DNA of 64,000 nucleotides from Pseudomonas graminis (GTDB lineage: Bacteria; Pseudomonadota; Gammaproteobacteria; Pseudomonadales; Pseudomonadaceae). The first letter of the stretch is position 1. Each line of letters starts with the position of its first letter. The notes below the pieces were generated by a model. It was not told the origin of the DNA. It searched no databases and saw only the letters and a list, made by a program, of their open reading frames with translations. Location of the stretch: the NCBI RefSeq assembly GCF_001705435.1, contig NZ_MDEN01000068.1:310001-374000 (forward strand), written 5' to 3'. Of this stretch, positions 25,951-34,217 are shown piece by piece. Position numbers and translations under genes: made by a program.

Positions 25951-26924
25951 ACCGTTCAGCGCTGCAGACATTGCCCGGCGCAAGCCCGACCATCCTCGGC
26001 CTGCAGGACGTACGCGTGCATTACCCGATGGGCAAGGACTGGCTCGGTCGCCCGAAAGCCCTGGCCCACGCCCTGAACGGCATCGATCTGCAGGTCCGCT
26101 CCGGCGAGACTCTCGGTGTAGTGGGAGAGTCTGGCTGCGGCAAAAGCACCCTGGCGCAGTTGTTGATGGGCTTGATCAAGCCGACGTCCGGGCGACTCGA
26201 CTGGATCTACAACAGCGACAAGGAACGCAGCAGCAACGTGCAGATTGTGTTTCAGGACCCGCAATCGTCCCTCGACCCGAGGCTGCCGGTGTGGAAAATC
26301 ATCACCGAGCCGCTGTTCGTGCAGCGTTCGGCGCCGCGCCACGAGATGCGTGCCATTGCCGCGAAGGTGGCGGCTCAGGTGGGCATTCGCACGGAATACC
26401 TGGATCGTTTTCCTCACCAGTTTTCCGGGGGGCAGCGTCAGCGGATCGCTATCGCCCGCGCCTTGTCGTCGAACCCGGACATCATCGTGCTGGACGAGCC
26501 GACTTCGGCGCTGGATATTTCGGTGCAGGCACAGATTCTCAATCTGCTGGCCGAGCTGCAGCGCAGCCGCGACCTGACCTACATCCTGATCTCCCACAAC
26601 GTCTCGGTGGTGCGACACATGGCCGACCGGGTGGCGGTGATGTACCTGGGGCAGATTGTGGAGTTGGGTTCGGCGGCGGAGGTGCTGGAGCAGCCGCGTC
26701 ATCCGTATACGCAGCTGTTGCTGGAGGCAGTGCCGCGTTTGGGGGTGGCGGTGGACGATGGGCAAGTGTCGGCGCCGACCGAGCTGCCGGGCAATCGAAC
26801 GTTGCCGAAGGGGTGTTTTTTCCGGGATCGCTGCCCGAAAGCCACCCAAGGCTGCGAAAAGCCCCAGGCGTTACTACCGGCAAAAGGCGGTGAGGCGTCC
26901 GTGCGCTGTCATCTCGAGTCGTAA
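25947..26924 (+). CDS. ddpF: Dipeptide ABC transporter ATP-binding protein 2
   Basis: The product has 325 residues from the ATG at 25947, which overlaps the ddpD stop. A longer frame upstream runs inside ddpD and is not real. Walker A GESGCGKS, signature FSGGQRQR, Walker B IIVLDEPTSALD, and a C-terminal Cys segment (KGCFFRDRCPKATQGC) identify the DppF/OppF partner ATPase. It is the last gene of the transporter cluster; hairpin repeats follow. Confidence 0.92.
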   Translation: MNRSALQTLPGASPTILGLQDVRVHYPMGKDWLGRPKALAHALNGIDLQVRSGETLGVVGESGCGKSTLAQLLMGLIKPTSGRLDWIYNSDKERSSNVQIVFQDPQSSLDPRLPVWKIITEPLFVQRSAPRHEMRAIAAKVAAQVGIRTEYLDRFPHQFSGGQRQRIAIARALSSNPDIIVLDEPTSALDISVQAQILNLLAELQRSRDLTYILISHNVSVVRHMADRVAVMYLGQIVELGSAAEVLEQPRHPYTQLLLEAVPRLGVAVDDGQVSAPTELPGNRTLPKGCFFRDRCPKATQGCEKPQALLPAKGGEASVRCHLES

Positions 26925-27170
26925 GTGAGGAGGGAACTAGTGGGAAGGGTAGTGGGGAGGGGACTGATTTATTTACGACTGGGAAGGGGACTGATTTATT
27001 TACAGCGCTTCACCGTAAATTAATCTGTCTCCCGGCTTGCTATGCCATCGGGGACAGATTGATTTATCAAAGAAGTGCGATAAATAAATCAGTCCCCTAT
27101 AAACGATCGGGGACAGATTGATTTATCAAAGAAGCGCGATAAATAAATCAGTCCCCTATAAACACCCTAA
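26925..27170. repeat. Cluster of GGGGAC-type hairpin repeats with a tandem 59-bp duplication
   Basis: GGGGACTGATTTATTTAC occurs at 26959-26976 and 26986-27003; the second copy pairs with TAAATTAATCTGTC at 27016-27029. The 44 bases 26986-27029 recur exactly at 38456-38499. A 59-bp unit (GGGGACAGATTGATTTATC ... GATAAATAAATCAGTCCCC hairpin) is tandemly duplicated at 27047-27105 and 27106-27164. No gene is visible. The style suggests REP-type or transposase-mobilised palindromes. Confidence 0.85.
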
Positions 27171-27173
27171 AGA

Positions 27174-27521
27174 TCAATGGCTGATCATCCACGGTCGGCC
27201 CGCTGGCTTGCCTTTCAGGGCGTGGGGATTGGCTTTGGTGGGTTCGAGCCGTTTTGTCGGGCCGCAGCAACTGCAACCGCTGGGGTGGCCCCGGCTTTCC
27301 TTGTACTGGTCCAGGGTTTTTGGCGCGTGGGCGCTTTGCTCGTTGCGGCCGATGGCGCTGCGGGTGTTGCCGGCCATGGTGCTCAGCCCCGGCGCGGAGA
27401 GAATCACCCGCAGGCTCGATGCGCCGCACGCCGGGCACTCGCACGGCAGCGCGCTCTCGGCCATGGGTCGCAGCGAGGTGAAATCCCCGCATTCAGGGCA
27501 GTCGTATTCGTACATGGGCAT
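27174..27521 (-). CDS. fmdB: FmdB-type zinc-ribbon protein
   Basis: The product has 115 residues. The N-terminal MPMYEYDCPECGDF, then CECPACG, is the FmdB/putative regulatory zinc ribbon (two CxxC pairs). The C-terminal half is basic and contains a further CSCCGP. FmdB proteins accompany formamidase genes, and in Methylophilus FmdB was described as a regulator of the fmd operon. Here it is the last gene of the amide module, 77 bases after fmdA. Confidence 0.88.
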   Translation of the reverse strand: MPMYEYDCPECGDFTSLRPMAESALPCECPACGASSLRVILSAPGLSTMAGNTRSAIGRNEQSAHAPKTLDQYKESRGHPSGCSCCGPTKRLEPTKANPHALKGKPAGRPWMISH

Positions 27522-27598
27522 GGCTCAAATCCTTTAGTCGGCGTGGGTTCTGCAGGCGCGAATTCCTTCGCGACTGCAGGTCAGGCGTCAGCCCAGCG

Positions 27599-28828
27599 TT
27601 ACTTATCCTGCGCGATCGGCAAGTCCACGGTGCCGTCGATGAATTTTGTCGGGCCATTGGCGTTGGGGTTGATGTCGAATTTGAAGATCTCGGTCGGCAG
27701 CCACAACGTCGCGCACGCGTTGGGGATGTCGACCACGCCGCTGATGTGACCCTGCACCGGTGCCGAGCCCAGCAGCGAATAACCCTGGGCCGGGGAGTAA
27801 CCGAACTTGGTCATGTAGTTGATCGCGTTCAGGCACGCCTGGCGGTAGGCGACGTTGACGTCCAGGTAGTGCTGCTGGCCGGCTTCGTCGACCGAGATGC
27901 CTTCGAAGATCAGGTAGTTGTTGTAGTTCGGCACGATAGGACTTGGCTTGAAGACCGGGTTTTTGATCCCGTACTTGGCCATGCCGTCCTTGATCAGCTC
28001 GACGCGCATGTGCACCCAGCCGGCCATTTCGATGGCGCCGCAGAAGGTGATTTCGCCGTCGCCCTGGCTGAAGTGCAAGTCGCCCACGGACAAACCCGCG
28101 CCGTCCACGTAGACCGGGAAGAACACTTTCGAGCCTCGGGACAAATCCTTGATGTCGCAGTTGCCACCGTGCTCACGGGGCGGCACGGTGCGTGCGCCCG
28201 TGGCGGCGGCGAGGTCCCGGGCCGGGCCTTTGAGTTTGCCCAGGTGCGCCGTGCTGGCGCAGGGTGGACAGGCCAGTGCCGGGACGCGGTCCGGGTCGGT
28301 GTCGATCAGTTCCTGCTCACGTCGGTTCCACTCGGCGAGCATCTTGTGGTCCGGCAGACAGCCGATCAGGCCGGGGTGAATCAAGCCTGCAAACTCGACG
28401 CCGGGAATGTGCCGGGAGCTGGTCATCATGCCTTTGAAATCCCAGATGGATTTCTGCGCCAGCGGGAAATGCTCGGTGAGGAAGCCGCCGCCGTTCTGCT
28501 TGGAGAAGAAGCCGTTGAAGCCCCATTGCGAATCGGCCCGGGCGCCGATGTCCAACAGCTCCACCACCAGCAGGTCGCCGGGCTGGGCGCCGTGCACACC
28601 CACCGGCCCGGAGAGGTAATGCACGGTGGTCAGGTCGACGTCGCGGACGTCGCTGGCATCGTCGTTGTTCTTGATCGCGCCAGCGGTCCAGTCGTAGGTT
28701 TCGAGGATGAAATCATCCCCCGGCTTGACCCAGCAGGCCATCGGGATTTCCGGGTGCCAGCGGTTGTGGATCTGCTCGTTTTCGGTGACAGGCTGGTTGA
28801 GGTCGACTTTGATCAAGGTATCGGTCAT
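27599..28828 (-). CDS. fmdA: Formamidase (acetamidase/formamidase family)
   Basis: The product has 409 residues, the usual length. It matches the FmdA/AmdA family along its length: HNRWHPEIPMACWVKPGDDFILETYDWTGG-like start, PVGVHGAQPGDLLVVELLDI, EHGGNCDIKDLSRGSKVFFPVYVDGAGLSVGDLHFSQGDGE (conserved His/Asp/Glu), and IPNACATLWLPTEIF. It hydrolyses formamide (and possibly other short amides) to formate and ammonia in the cytoplasm. A strong ribosome-binding site (AAGGAGAA) precedes the ATG at 28828. It lies downstream of a urea/amide-type ABC transporter on the same strand, which presumably supplies the substrate. Confidence 0.93.
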   Translation of the reverse strand: MTDTLIKVDLNQPVTENEQIHNRWHPEIPMACWVKPGDDFILETYDWTAGAIKNNDDASDVRDVDLTTVHYLSGPVGVHGAQPGDLLVVELLDIGARADSQWGFNGFFSKQNGGGFLTEHFPLAQKSIWDFKGMMTSSRHIPGVEFAGLIHPGLIGCLPDHKMLAEWNRREQELIDTDPDRVPALACPPCASTAHLGKLKGPARDLAAATGARTVPPREHGGNCDIKDLSRGSKVFFPVYVDGAGLSVGDLHFSQGDGEITFCGAIEMAGWVHMRVELIKDGMAKYGIKNPVFKPSPIVPNYNNYLIFEGISVDEAGQQHYLDVNVAYRQACLNAINYMTKFGYSPAQGYSLLGSAPVQGHISGVVDIPNACATLWLPTEIFKFDINPNANGPTKFIDGTVDLPIAQDK

Positions 28829-28849
28829 GGGGGGTTCTCCTTGGGTTTC

Positions 28850-28985
28850 GGGTCAATCAAATACGTCGTGAAAGTCCGGGCGGGCGCCATCGCGGGACAA
28901 GGTGGATCGCCACCCCGGTCGCTCCTACAGGTGGCCGCATTCCTCTGTAGGAGCGTGGCTTGTCCCGTGAGAGGCCGTTACAGGC
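28850..28985. repeat. Intergenic inverted repeat between urtE-like gene and fmdA
   Basis: Contains GGGACAAGGTGGATCGCCACC and the facing pair CGCTCCTACAG / CTGTAGGAGCG, a Pseudomonas REP-like palindrome (28918-28961) in the gap ahead of fmdA's downstream neighbour genes. Confidence 0.65.
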
Positions 28986-29007
28986 GCTGCACATCTCTGG
29001 CTGTTGC

Positions 29008-29697
29008 TTACACCGACAAATACCGACTGATCGTCGCTTCATCGACGTTGCCCCGGGTTTCTTCGATGACGAAGCGGCCTTTCTCGATCACCAGCAACCG
29101 GTCGGCGATTTCCAGGGTGAAGGACAGCACCTGCTCGGAGACGATGATCGTCAGGTTGCGCAGGGTGCGGATCTCTTTGAGGGTGCGGGCGATGTCCTTG
29201 ATGATCGACGGCTGGATGCCTTCGGTGGGCTCGTCGAGCAATAACACCTTGGGATTGGTCGCCAGGGCCCGGGCGATCGCCAGCTGCTGTTGCTGGCCGC
29301 CGGACAGGTTGCCGCCGCGTCGGCTGCGCATGTCGAACAGCACCGGGAACAGCGCGTACAGGTCTTCCGGCACCTGGCCGCCCGCTGAGGCGGGGAGGCC
29401 GGTCTGAATGTTTTCCAGCACGCTCATCGACGGAAAAATCATCCGGCCCTGGGGCACGTAGGCCATGCCCTCGGTGACACGGTTATGGGTTTCCATGGCG
29501 GACACGTCCACGCCGTCCAGCTGAACCTGGCCGCTCCATTGCGGCAGGATGCCCATCAGGCTTTTGAACAGGGTCGTCTTGCCCATGCCGTTGCGGCCCA
29601 TCACCGCGACTATTTCCTGTTTCTGCACCGAGAGGCTCAGGTCGTGGAGGACCTGACTCTGGCCATAGCCACACGCCAGCTGCTGAATGTTGAACAT
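29008..29697 (-). CDS. urtE: Amide/urea-type ABC transporter ATP-binding protein (UrtE/LivF-like)
   Basis: The product has 229 residues. Walker A GRNGMGKT, signature LSGGQQQQLAIARAL, Walker B VLLLDEPTEGIQPSI, the DEPTEGIQPSII form being characteristic of UrtE/LivF-class ATPases. It drives import with the UrtD-like partner encoded upstream. AGGAG precedes the ATG at 29697. Since it sits with fmdA, the substrate may be formamide or another short-chain amide rather than urea; the symbol reflects the closest named family only. Confidence 0.85.
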   Translation of the reverse strand: MFNIQQLACGYGQSQVLHDLSLSVQKQEIVAVMGRNGMGKTTLFKSLMGILPQWSGQVQLDGVDVSAMETHNRVTEGMAYVPQGRMIFPSMSVLENIQTGLPASAGGQVPEDLYALFPVLFDMRSRRGGNLSGGQQQQLAIARALATNPKVLLLDEPTEGIQPSIIKDIARTLKEIRTLRNLTIIVSEQVLSFTLEIADRLLVIEKGRFVIEETRGNVDEATISRYLSV

Positions 29698-29707
29698 GCT
29701 GCGCTCC

Positions 29708-30469
29708 TTAATGGCCCAGATAAACTTCGATGACTTTCGGGTTTTTCTGCACCGACTCCATGCTGCCTTCGGCCAGCACCTTGCCTTGATGCAGCACCGT
29801 GACCTTGTGCGCGATGCTCTTGACGAACTCCATGTCGTGCTCGATCACCAGCACCGAGCGGCCCTGGCTGATGCGATTCAACAGGTCGGCGGTTTGCGCC
29901 CGCTCGCTGACACTCATGCCCGCCACCGGCTCGTCGAGCATCAGCAGTTCCGGGTCCTGCATCAGCAACATGCCAATCTCCAGCCACTGCTTCTGGCCGT
30001 GGGATAACAGGCCCGCCTGCTGCTGCAGCCAGTCACCGAGGAAGATCTCGGCGGCCACTTGATTGACCCGGTCCAGCACCTCCTGAGTGCGCTTGAAAAA
30101 CAGCGCGCCGAACACTGACCGGCCCGCCGGAAACGACATCTCCAGGTTCTCGAACACGCTCAGGTTGTCGTAGATCGACGGCGTCTGGAATTTGCGCCCG
30201 ACCCCTGCGCGGACGATGTCGTACTCGTTCATTTTGGTCAGCTCGCGGTCCTTGAACTGGATGCTGCCGCCCGTGGCCCGGGTCTTGCCGCAGATCAGGT
30301 CGAGGACCGTGGTCTTACCCGCGCCGTTGGGGCCGATGACCACCCGCACTTCGTTGCGGTCGATGTACAGGTTGAGGTCGTCCACCGCCTTGAAGCCGTC
30401 GAACGAAACGGTCAGCCCTTCAATGGCCAGGACCGGTTTGTTCATCTGAAAGCCTGTGGCGCGGGTCAT
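29708..30469 (-). CDS. urtD: Amide/urea-type ABC transporter ATP-binding protein (UrtD/LivG-like)
   Basis: The product has 253 residues from the ATG at 30469, which overlaps the stop of the preceding permease gene; an internal ATG at 30445 is the alternative. Walker A GPNGAGKT, signature LSHGQKQWLEIGMLL (the UrtD form of LSGGQ), Walker B LLMLDEPVAGMS and the switch VIEHDMEF identify it as the UrtD class. It works with the UrtE-like ATPase. Confidence 0.87.
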   Translation of the reverse strand: MTRATGFQMNKPVLAIEGLTVSFDGFKAVDDLNLYIDRNEVRVVIGPNGAGKTTVLDLICGKTRATGGSIQFKDRELTKMNEYDIVRAGVGRKFQTPSIYDNLSVFENLEMSFPAGRSVFGALFFKRTQEVLDRVNQVAAEIFLGDWLQQQAGLLSHGQKQWLEIGMLLMQDPELLMLDEPVAGMSVSERAQTADLLNRISQGRSVLVIEHDMEFVKSIAHKVTVLHQGKVLAEGSMESVQKNPKVIEVYLGH

Positions 30470-31647
30470 GGCTGAATCTCCATCGGGCTGGCAGCTTGCT
30501 TGTCAGCGGGGGCGGGGGTTGGCGTGATGACCGGGGCAGGGGAGGCAATCACCAGTGCCGGCTTGCGCGTCACGCCCGACAACCATTTGCGCCCGTGGCT
30601 TTCCCACAAACCGGCCAGGCCGTTGGGGAAATACATGACCACGGCGATGAACAGCCCGCCCATGAGGTACAGCCACAATTCGGGGAACGACTCGGAGAAG
30701 TAGGTCTTGCCGTAGTTGACCAGCAGCGAGCCGTACACCGCGCCCAGCAGCGACATGCGCCCGCCCACGGCGGCGAAAATCACCATCTCGATGGACGGCA
30801 CGATGCCCACGAACGAGGGCGACATGAACCCCACCTGCAAGGCGAACATCGCCCCGCCGATGGCCGAGAAACACGCCGCGACGCAGTACACGAAAACCTT
30901 GAACGCCGCCACGTCGTAACCGGAAAACCGTACCCGCTCTTCCTTGTCGCGCATGGCCATCAGCAGCCGGCCCAGCTTGGAGGCGAGGATGAACTTGCCA
31001 AACAGGATGCAGGCGAACAGCAGCCCTGCATTGACGAAGTACAACAGCAGCCTGGCGCTGTCGCTGCGGATGTCCCAGCCCAGCAGTGTCTTGAGGTCTG
31101 TGATGCCGTTGATCCCGCCGGTCAAGCCTTGCTGGCCGATGATCAGCACCGTGAGGATCAACGCGATGGCCTGGGTGACGATGGAAAAATACACATCGCC
31201 CACCCGGCGTCTGAACAGCGCGACGCCAATGATCAAAGCCAGGAGCACCGGCAACACGATGATCGCGATCAAGGTGAACGTGAAGCTGTGAAACGGCGCC
31301 CACAGCCCGGGCAATTCGGTGATCTGGTTCCAGTCCATGAAGTCCGGAATCCCGGGCGTGGACTGGATCTTGGTGCTTTCCGGATCTGAGGCTTCGAGCT
31401 TGAGGAACATCGCCATGCAATACCCGCCCAGGCCGAAGAACACCCCTTGGCCCAGGCTGAGAATGCCGCCGTACCCCCAGCACAACACCAGGCCCACGGC
31501 GACGAACGCGTAGGTCAGGTATTTGCCGACCATGTTCAGGCGAAAGGCGTCCAGGGTCAGGGGGAAGACCACCAGAATCAGGGCCGCAAGGATCAGCAGG
31601 CCGATTACGCCCTGGCGTCCGCCGAGCATTTTGTTTAGCGCGTTCAT
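30466..31647 (-). CDS. urtC: Amide/urea-type ABC transporter permease (UrtC/LivM-like)
   Basis: The product has 393 residues from the ATG at 31647 behind an AGAGGTAG site. About ten hydrophobic segments and the branched-chain-type permease motif (CWGYGGILSLGQGVFFGLGGYCMAMFL) place it in the UrtC class. The C-terminus is a Pro/Ala-rich cytoplasmic tail. It forms the membrane channel with the UrtB-like partner. Confidence 0.87.
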   Translation of the reverse strand: MNALNKMLGGRQGVIGLLILAALILVVFPLTLDAFRLNMVGKYLTYAFVAVGLVLCWGYGGILSLGQGVFFGLGGYCMAMFLKLEASDPESTKIQSTPGIPDFMDWNQITELPGLWAPFHSFTFTLIAIIVLPVLLALIIGVALFRRRVGDVYFSIVTQAIALILTVLIIGQQGLTGGINGITDLKTLLGWDIRSDSARLLLYFVNAGLLFACILFGKFILASKLGRLLMAMRDKEERVRFSGYDVAAFKVFVYCVAACFSAIGGAMFALQVGFMSPSFVGIVPSIEMVIFAAVGGRMSLLGAVYGSLLVNYGKTYFSESFPELWLYLMGGLFIAVVMYFPNGLAGLWESHGRKWLSGVTRKPALVIASPAPVITPTPAPADKQAASPMEIQP

Positions 31648-31670
31648 GGGGCTACCTCTCTGGCGCACAC

Positions 31671-32588
31671 TTATTTACGAACCTTGCTGGAGAACAACCC
31701 CTGGGGGCGCATCAGCAGGATCAGGATCACGGCGGACAGGGTCAGGACCCTGGCCATCGAGCCACTCATGAAGAACTCCGACAGGGACTGGGTCTGGGCA
31801 ATGGCAAACGCCGAGGCGATGGTGCCGAACAGGCTGGCCGCGCCGCCGAAAACCACCACCAGAAAGGTGTCGACGATGTACAGGGAACCTGCGGTGGGGC
31901 CGGTGGAACCGATGGTGGTGAACGCGGCGCCCGCGACCCCGGCAACGCCGCAGCCCAGAGCGAAAGTCATGCGGTCAACCTTGCGAGTGTTGATGCCCAC
32001 CGCCCGGCTCATGATGCGGTTCTGCACCGTGGCGCGGACGTGCAGCCCCCAGCGGGTGCGGTACAGCATCAGAAAAATCCCGCCGGTCATCAGCACGGTC
32101 AGGCCCATGACGAACAGGCCGTTGCGCGGGATCTCGATGGCGTCGGTGAGCTTAACCGCGCCCATCAGCCATTCGGGCGGGTTGGCGCTGACTTCACGGG
32201 CGCCGAAGATGGAGCGGAAGGCTTGCTGCATGACCAGGGACAAGCCCCAGGTCGCCAGCAGGGTGTCGAGCGGTCGGTGGTAGAGGCGACTGATCATCAC
32301 CCACTCCACCACCCAACCCACGGCACCGGCCACCACGAACGACAACGCGATGGCGAAGAAGAAATAGTACGGCTGCATCCACGGACACCAGGTCTGCACC
32401 AGGGTCGACAGCAGATAAGTCGTGTAGGCGCCGATGGTGAGGAATTCACCGTGGGCCATGTTGATCACGCCCATCTGACCAAAGATGATCGCCAGCCCCA
32501 GGGCCATCAACAACAGCACGCAGAACACGGAAAGCCCGTTGAACCCCTGCATGGCCGCGATGGCACCAAATTCCGATAGCCATTCCAT
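31671..32588 (-). CDS. urtB: Amide/urea-type ABC transporter permease (UrtB/LivH-like), short form
   Basis: The product has 305 residues with AGGAGG before the ATG at 32588. IIFGQMGVINMAHGEFLTIGAYTTYL and the C-terminal FGTIASAFAIAQTQSL are typical UrtB/LivH features. Many proteobacterial urea UrtB proteins carry a long N-terminal extension and reach about 500 residues; it is absent here, which fits a transporter dedicated to short-chain amides next to fmdA. This last point is inference. Confidence 0.85.
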   Translation of the reverse strand: MEWLSEFGAIAAMQGFNGLSVFCVLLLMALGLAIIFGQMGVINMAHGEFLTIGAYTTYLLSTLVQTWCPWMQPYYFFFAIALSFVVAGAVGWVVEWVMISRLYHRPLDTLLATWGLSLVMQQAFRSIFGAREVSANPPEWLMGAVKLTDAIEIPRNGLFVMGLTVLMTGGIFLMLYRTRWGLHVRATVQNRIMSRAVGINTRKVDRMTFALGCGVAGVAGAAFTTIGSTGPTAGSLYIVDTFLVVVFGGAASLFGTIASAFAIAQTQSLSEFFMSGSMARVLTLSAVILILLMRPQGLFSSKVRK

Positions 32589-32619
32589 GGTGGTCCCTCC
32601 TCGGGAAGCTGTGTGGGTT

Positions 32620-32748
32620 TAGGATTGGGGGTCGGGACCAGCTGCAAGCTGTAAGCTTCAAGCGGCAAGTAAAAGCGAGAGCAACTGCAACGCACACCGC
32701 TTCCAGTTGCCGCTTGCAGCTAACCGCTTACAGCTACCGCGCAGCGGC
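32620..32748. repeat. Imperfect inverted repeat between urtA-like and urtB-like genes
   Basis: AGCTGCAAGCTGTAAGCTTCAAGCGGCAAG (read in two halves at 32639-32668) faces TTGCCGCTTGCAGCTAACCG and TTACAGCT at 32706-32735. This large hairpin lies after the binding-protein gene, a common place for a structure that lowers expression of the downstream transporter genes. Confidence 0.65.
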
Positions 32749-33993
32749 CTACTGATAGCCCTTCGGAAACGGATTCGGCTCGATCAGGTCCGACTCGTAA
32801 ACCACTTTGAACTGGCCGTCAGCCTGGACTTCACCGATGCGGGTCTTGCTCCACAGGTGATGGTTTTCGTGAATCTTCACGTAGCCTTCAGGCGCGGTGT
32901 TCAGCTCGATGCCGGGGGAGGCAGCGACCACTTTGTCGACGTCAAAGCTGCCGGCTTTCTCGACCGCCGCTTTCCATAACCACGGACCGAGGTAGGCGGC
33001 CTGGGTCACGTCGCCCATCACCGAATCCTTGCCGTACTTGGCCTTGAACGCCTCAACGAACGCCTTGTTGTTGGGGTTATCCAGGCTCTGGAAATACTTC
33101 ATCGAGGCGAAGAAGCCCTTCATGTTCTCGCCGCCAATGCCCAGCAGTTCGTCTTCGGTAACCGACAGGGTCAACAGCGTCTGCTTGGTGGAATCGACGC
33201 CAGCGGCTTTGAGCTGCTTGTAGAGCGCCACGTTGGAGCCGCCCACGACTGCGGCGAAGACCACGTCAGGTTTCTTCAATTTGACTTTGTTGATCAGCGA
33301 GCCGAACTGGGTGTTGCCCAGCGGGTAGTAGTCTTCGCCGACAACAGTGCCGTGGAGCACGTTTTCGATGTGCTTGCGGGCGATCTTCATCGAGGTGCGC
33401 GGCCAGATGTAATCCGAGCCGATCAGGTAAAAGGTCTTGGCGCCCTTGGTCTTGGCGATCCAGTCCAAGCTGGCCAGGATCTGCTGGGTGGCTTCTTGCC
33501 CGGTGTAAATCACGTTTTTCGACTGTTCCAGCCCTTCGTAGAAGGTCGGGTAGTACAACAGGCCGTTTTCTTTCTCGAACACCGGCAACACCGCTTTACG
33601 TGACGCCGAGGTCCAGCAGCCGAACACCGTGGCCACCTTGTCGTTGACCAGCAGCTTGCGGGCTTTCTCGGCGAAGGTCGGCCAGTCGGACGCGCCGTCT
33701 TCCTGGACGATCTTGATCTGGCGGCCAAGAATGCCGCCCGACGCGTTGATCTGGTCGATGGCCAGGCGTTCGGCCTGGATCGAACCGGTCTCGGAGATCG
33801 CCATGGTGCCGGTGGCCGAGTGCAGCTGGCCGACGGTCACTTCGGTCGGCGTGACCGCCAGACCGGTGCTGTTGGCGTCGTCGGCCAGGGTCATCTGGCT
33901 GAACACGCTGGCGGCGATCAGCGAAAGGGCGGCCGCCCCCAATGCCAGGCGTCGGGGGAAAAAGCGCGTGGGGCCTGTCAGTCGTGAATCCAT
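32749..33993 (-). CDS. urtA: Amide/urea-type ABC transporter substrate-binding protein (UrtA/FmdD-like)
   Basis: The product has 414 residues. An N-terminal basic region and hydrophobic stretch (ALGAAALSLIAASVFSQMTLA) form a signal peptide. The mature protein is a type 1 periplasmic binding protein of the UrtA/AmiC class: VTVGQLHSATGTMAISETG, GCWTSASRKAVLPVFEKENGLLYYPTFYEGLE, FYLIGSDYIWPRTSMKI, ENHHLWSKTRIGEVQADGQF. UrtA and the short-chain amide protein FmdD of Methylophilus are close relatives and cannot be told apart by eye. It heads the operon running through to fmdA and fmdB, and is divergent from the sensor kinase. Confidence 0.87.
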   Translation of the reverse strand: MDSRLTGPTRFFPRRLALGAAALSLIAASVFSQMTLADDANSTGLAVTPTEVTVGQLHSATGTMAISETGSIQAERLAIDQINASGGILGRQIKIVQEDGASDWPTFAEKARKLLVNDKVATVFGCWTSASRKAVLPVFEKENGLLYYPTFYEGLEQSKNVIYTGQEATQQILASLDWIAKTKGAKTFYLIGSDYIWPRTSMKIARKHIENVLHGTVVGEDYYPLGNTQFGSLINKVKLKKPDVVFAAVVGGSNVALYKQLKAAGVDSTKQTLLTLSVTEDELLGIGGENMKGFFASMKYFQSLDNPNNKAFVEAFKAKYGKDSVMGDVTQAAYLGPWLWKAAVEKAGSFDVDKVVAASPGIELNTAPEGYVKIHENHHLWSKTRIGEVQADGQFKVVYESDLIEPNPFPKGYQ

Positions 33994-34093
33994 GTTCCCG
34001 CTCCTGTGCTGGTGATTCGCGGCGCCGGGTGAGGGGCCGTCGCGAGCTGCGAGCAAGGATGAGGCGGGCGCGGGAATCGGGGTATACGCAGCG

Positions 34094-34122
34094 TGACGTA
34101 TGCGCGTACGTCATTTGACGTA
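34094..34122. promoter_or_regulatory. TGACGTA palindrome in the divergent promoter region, candidate response-regulator site
   Basis: TGACGTA (34094-34100), 6 bases, TACGTCA (34107-34113) form a perfect palindrome. A third direct half-site TGACGTA follows at 34116-34122. It lies 100 bases upstream of the urtA-like gene and 95 bases upstream of the kinase gene. A TATACC on the minus strand at 34081-34086 could be the -10 of the transporter operon. Confidence 0.65.
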
Positions 34123-34217
34123 GGGGCGGGAACGCCGGACCGAGGCATGATTGCGCCCGCGGCACAGAAGTTGCTGTTTGAACACAGGTCTCAGTTTCGC
34201 GCCAGCAAGGACGGTGA

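Noticed and set aside
27038..27170. Possible CRISPR or attachment site at the 59-bp tandem unit
   Set aside because: Only two units, each itself a hairpin, and no integrase or cas gene nearby.
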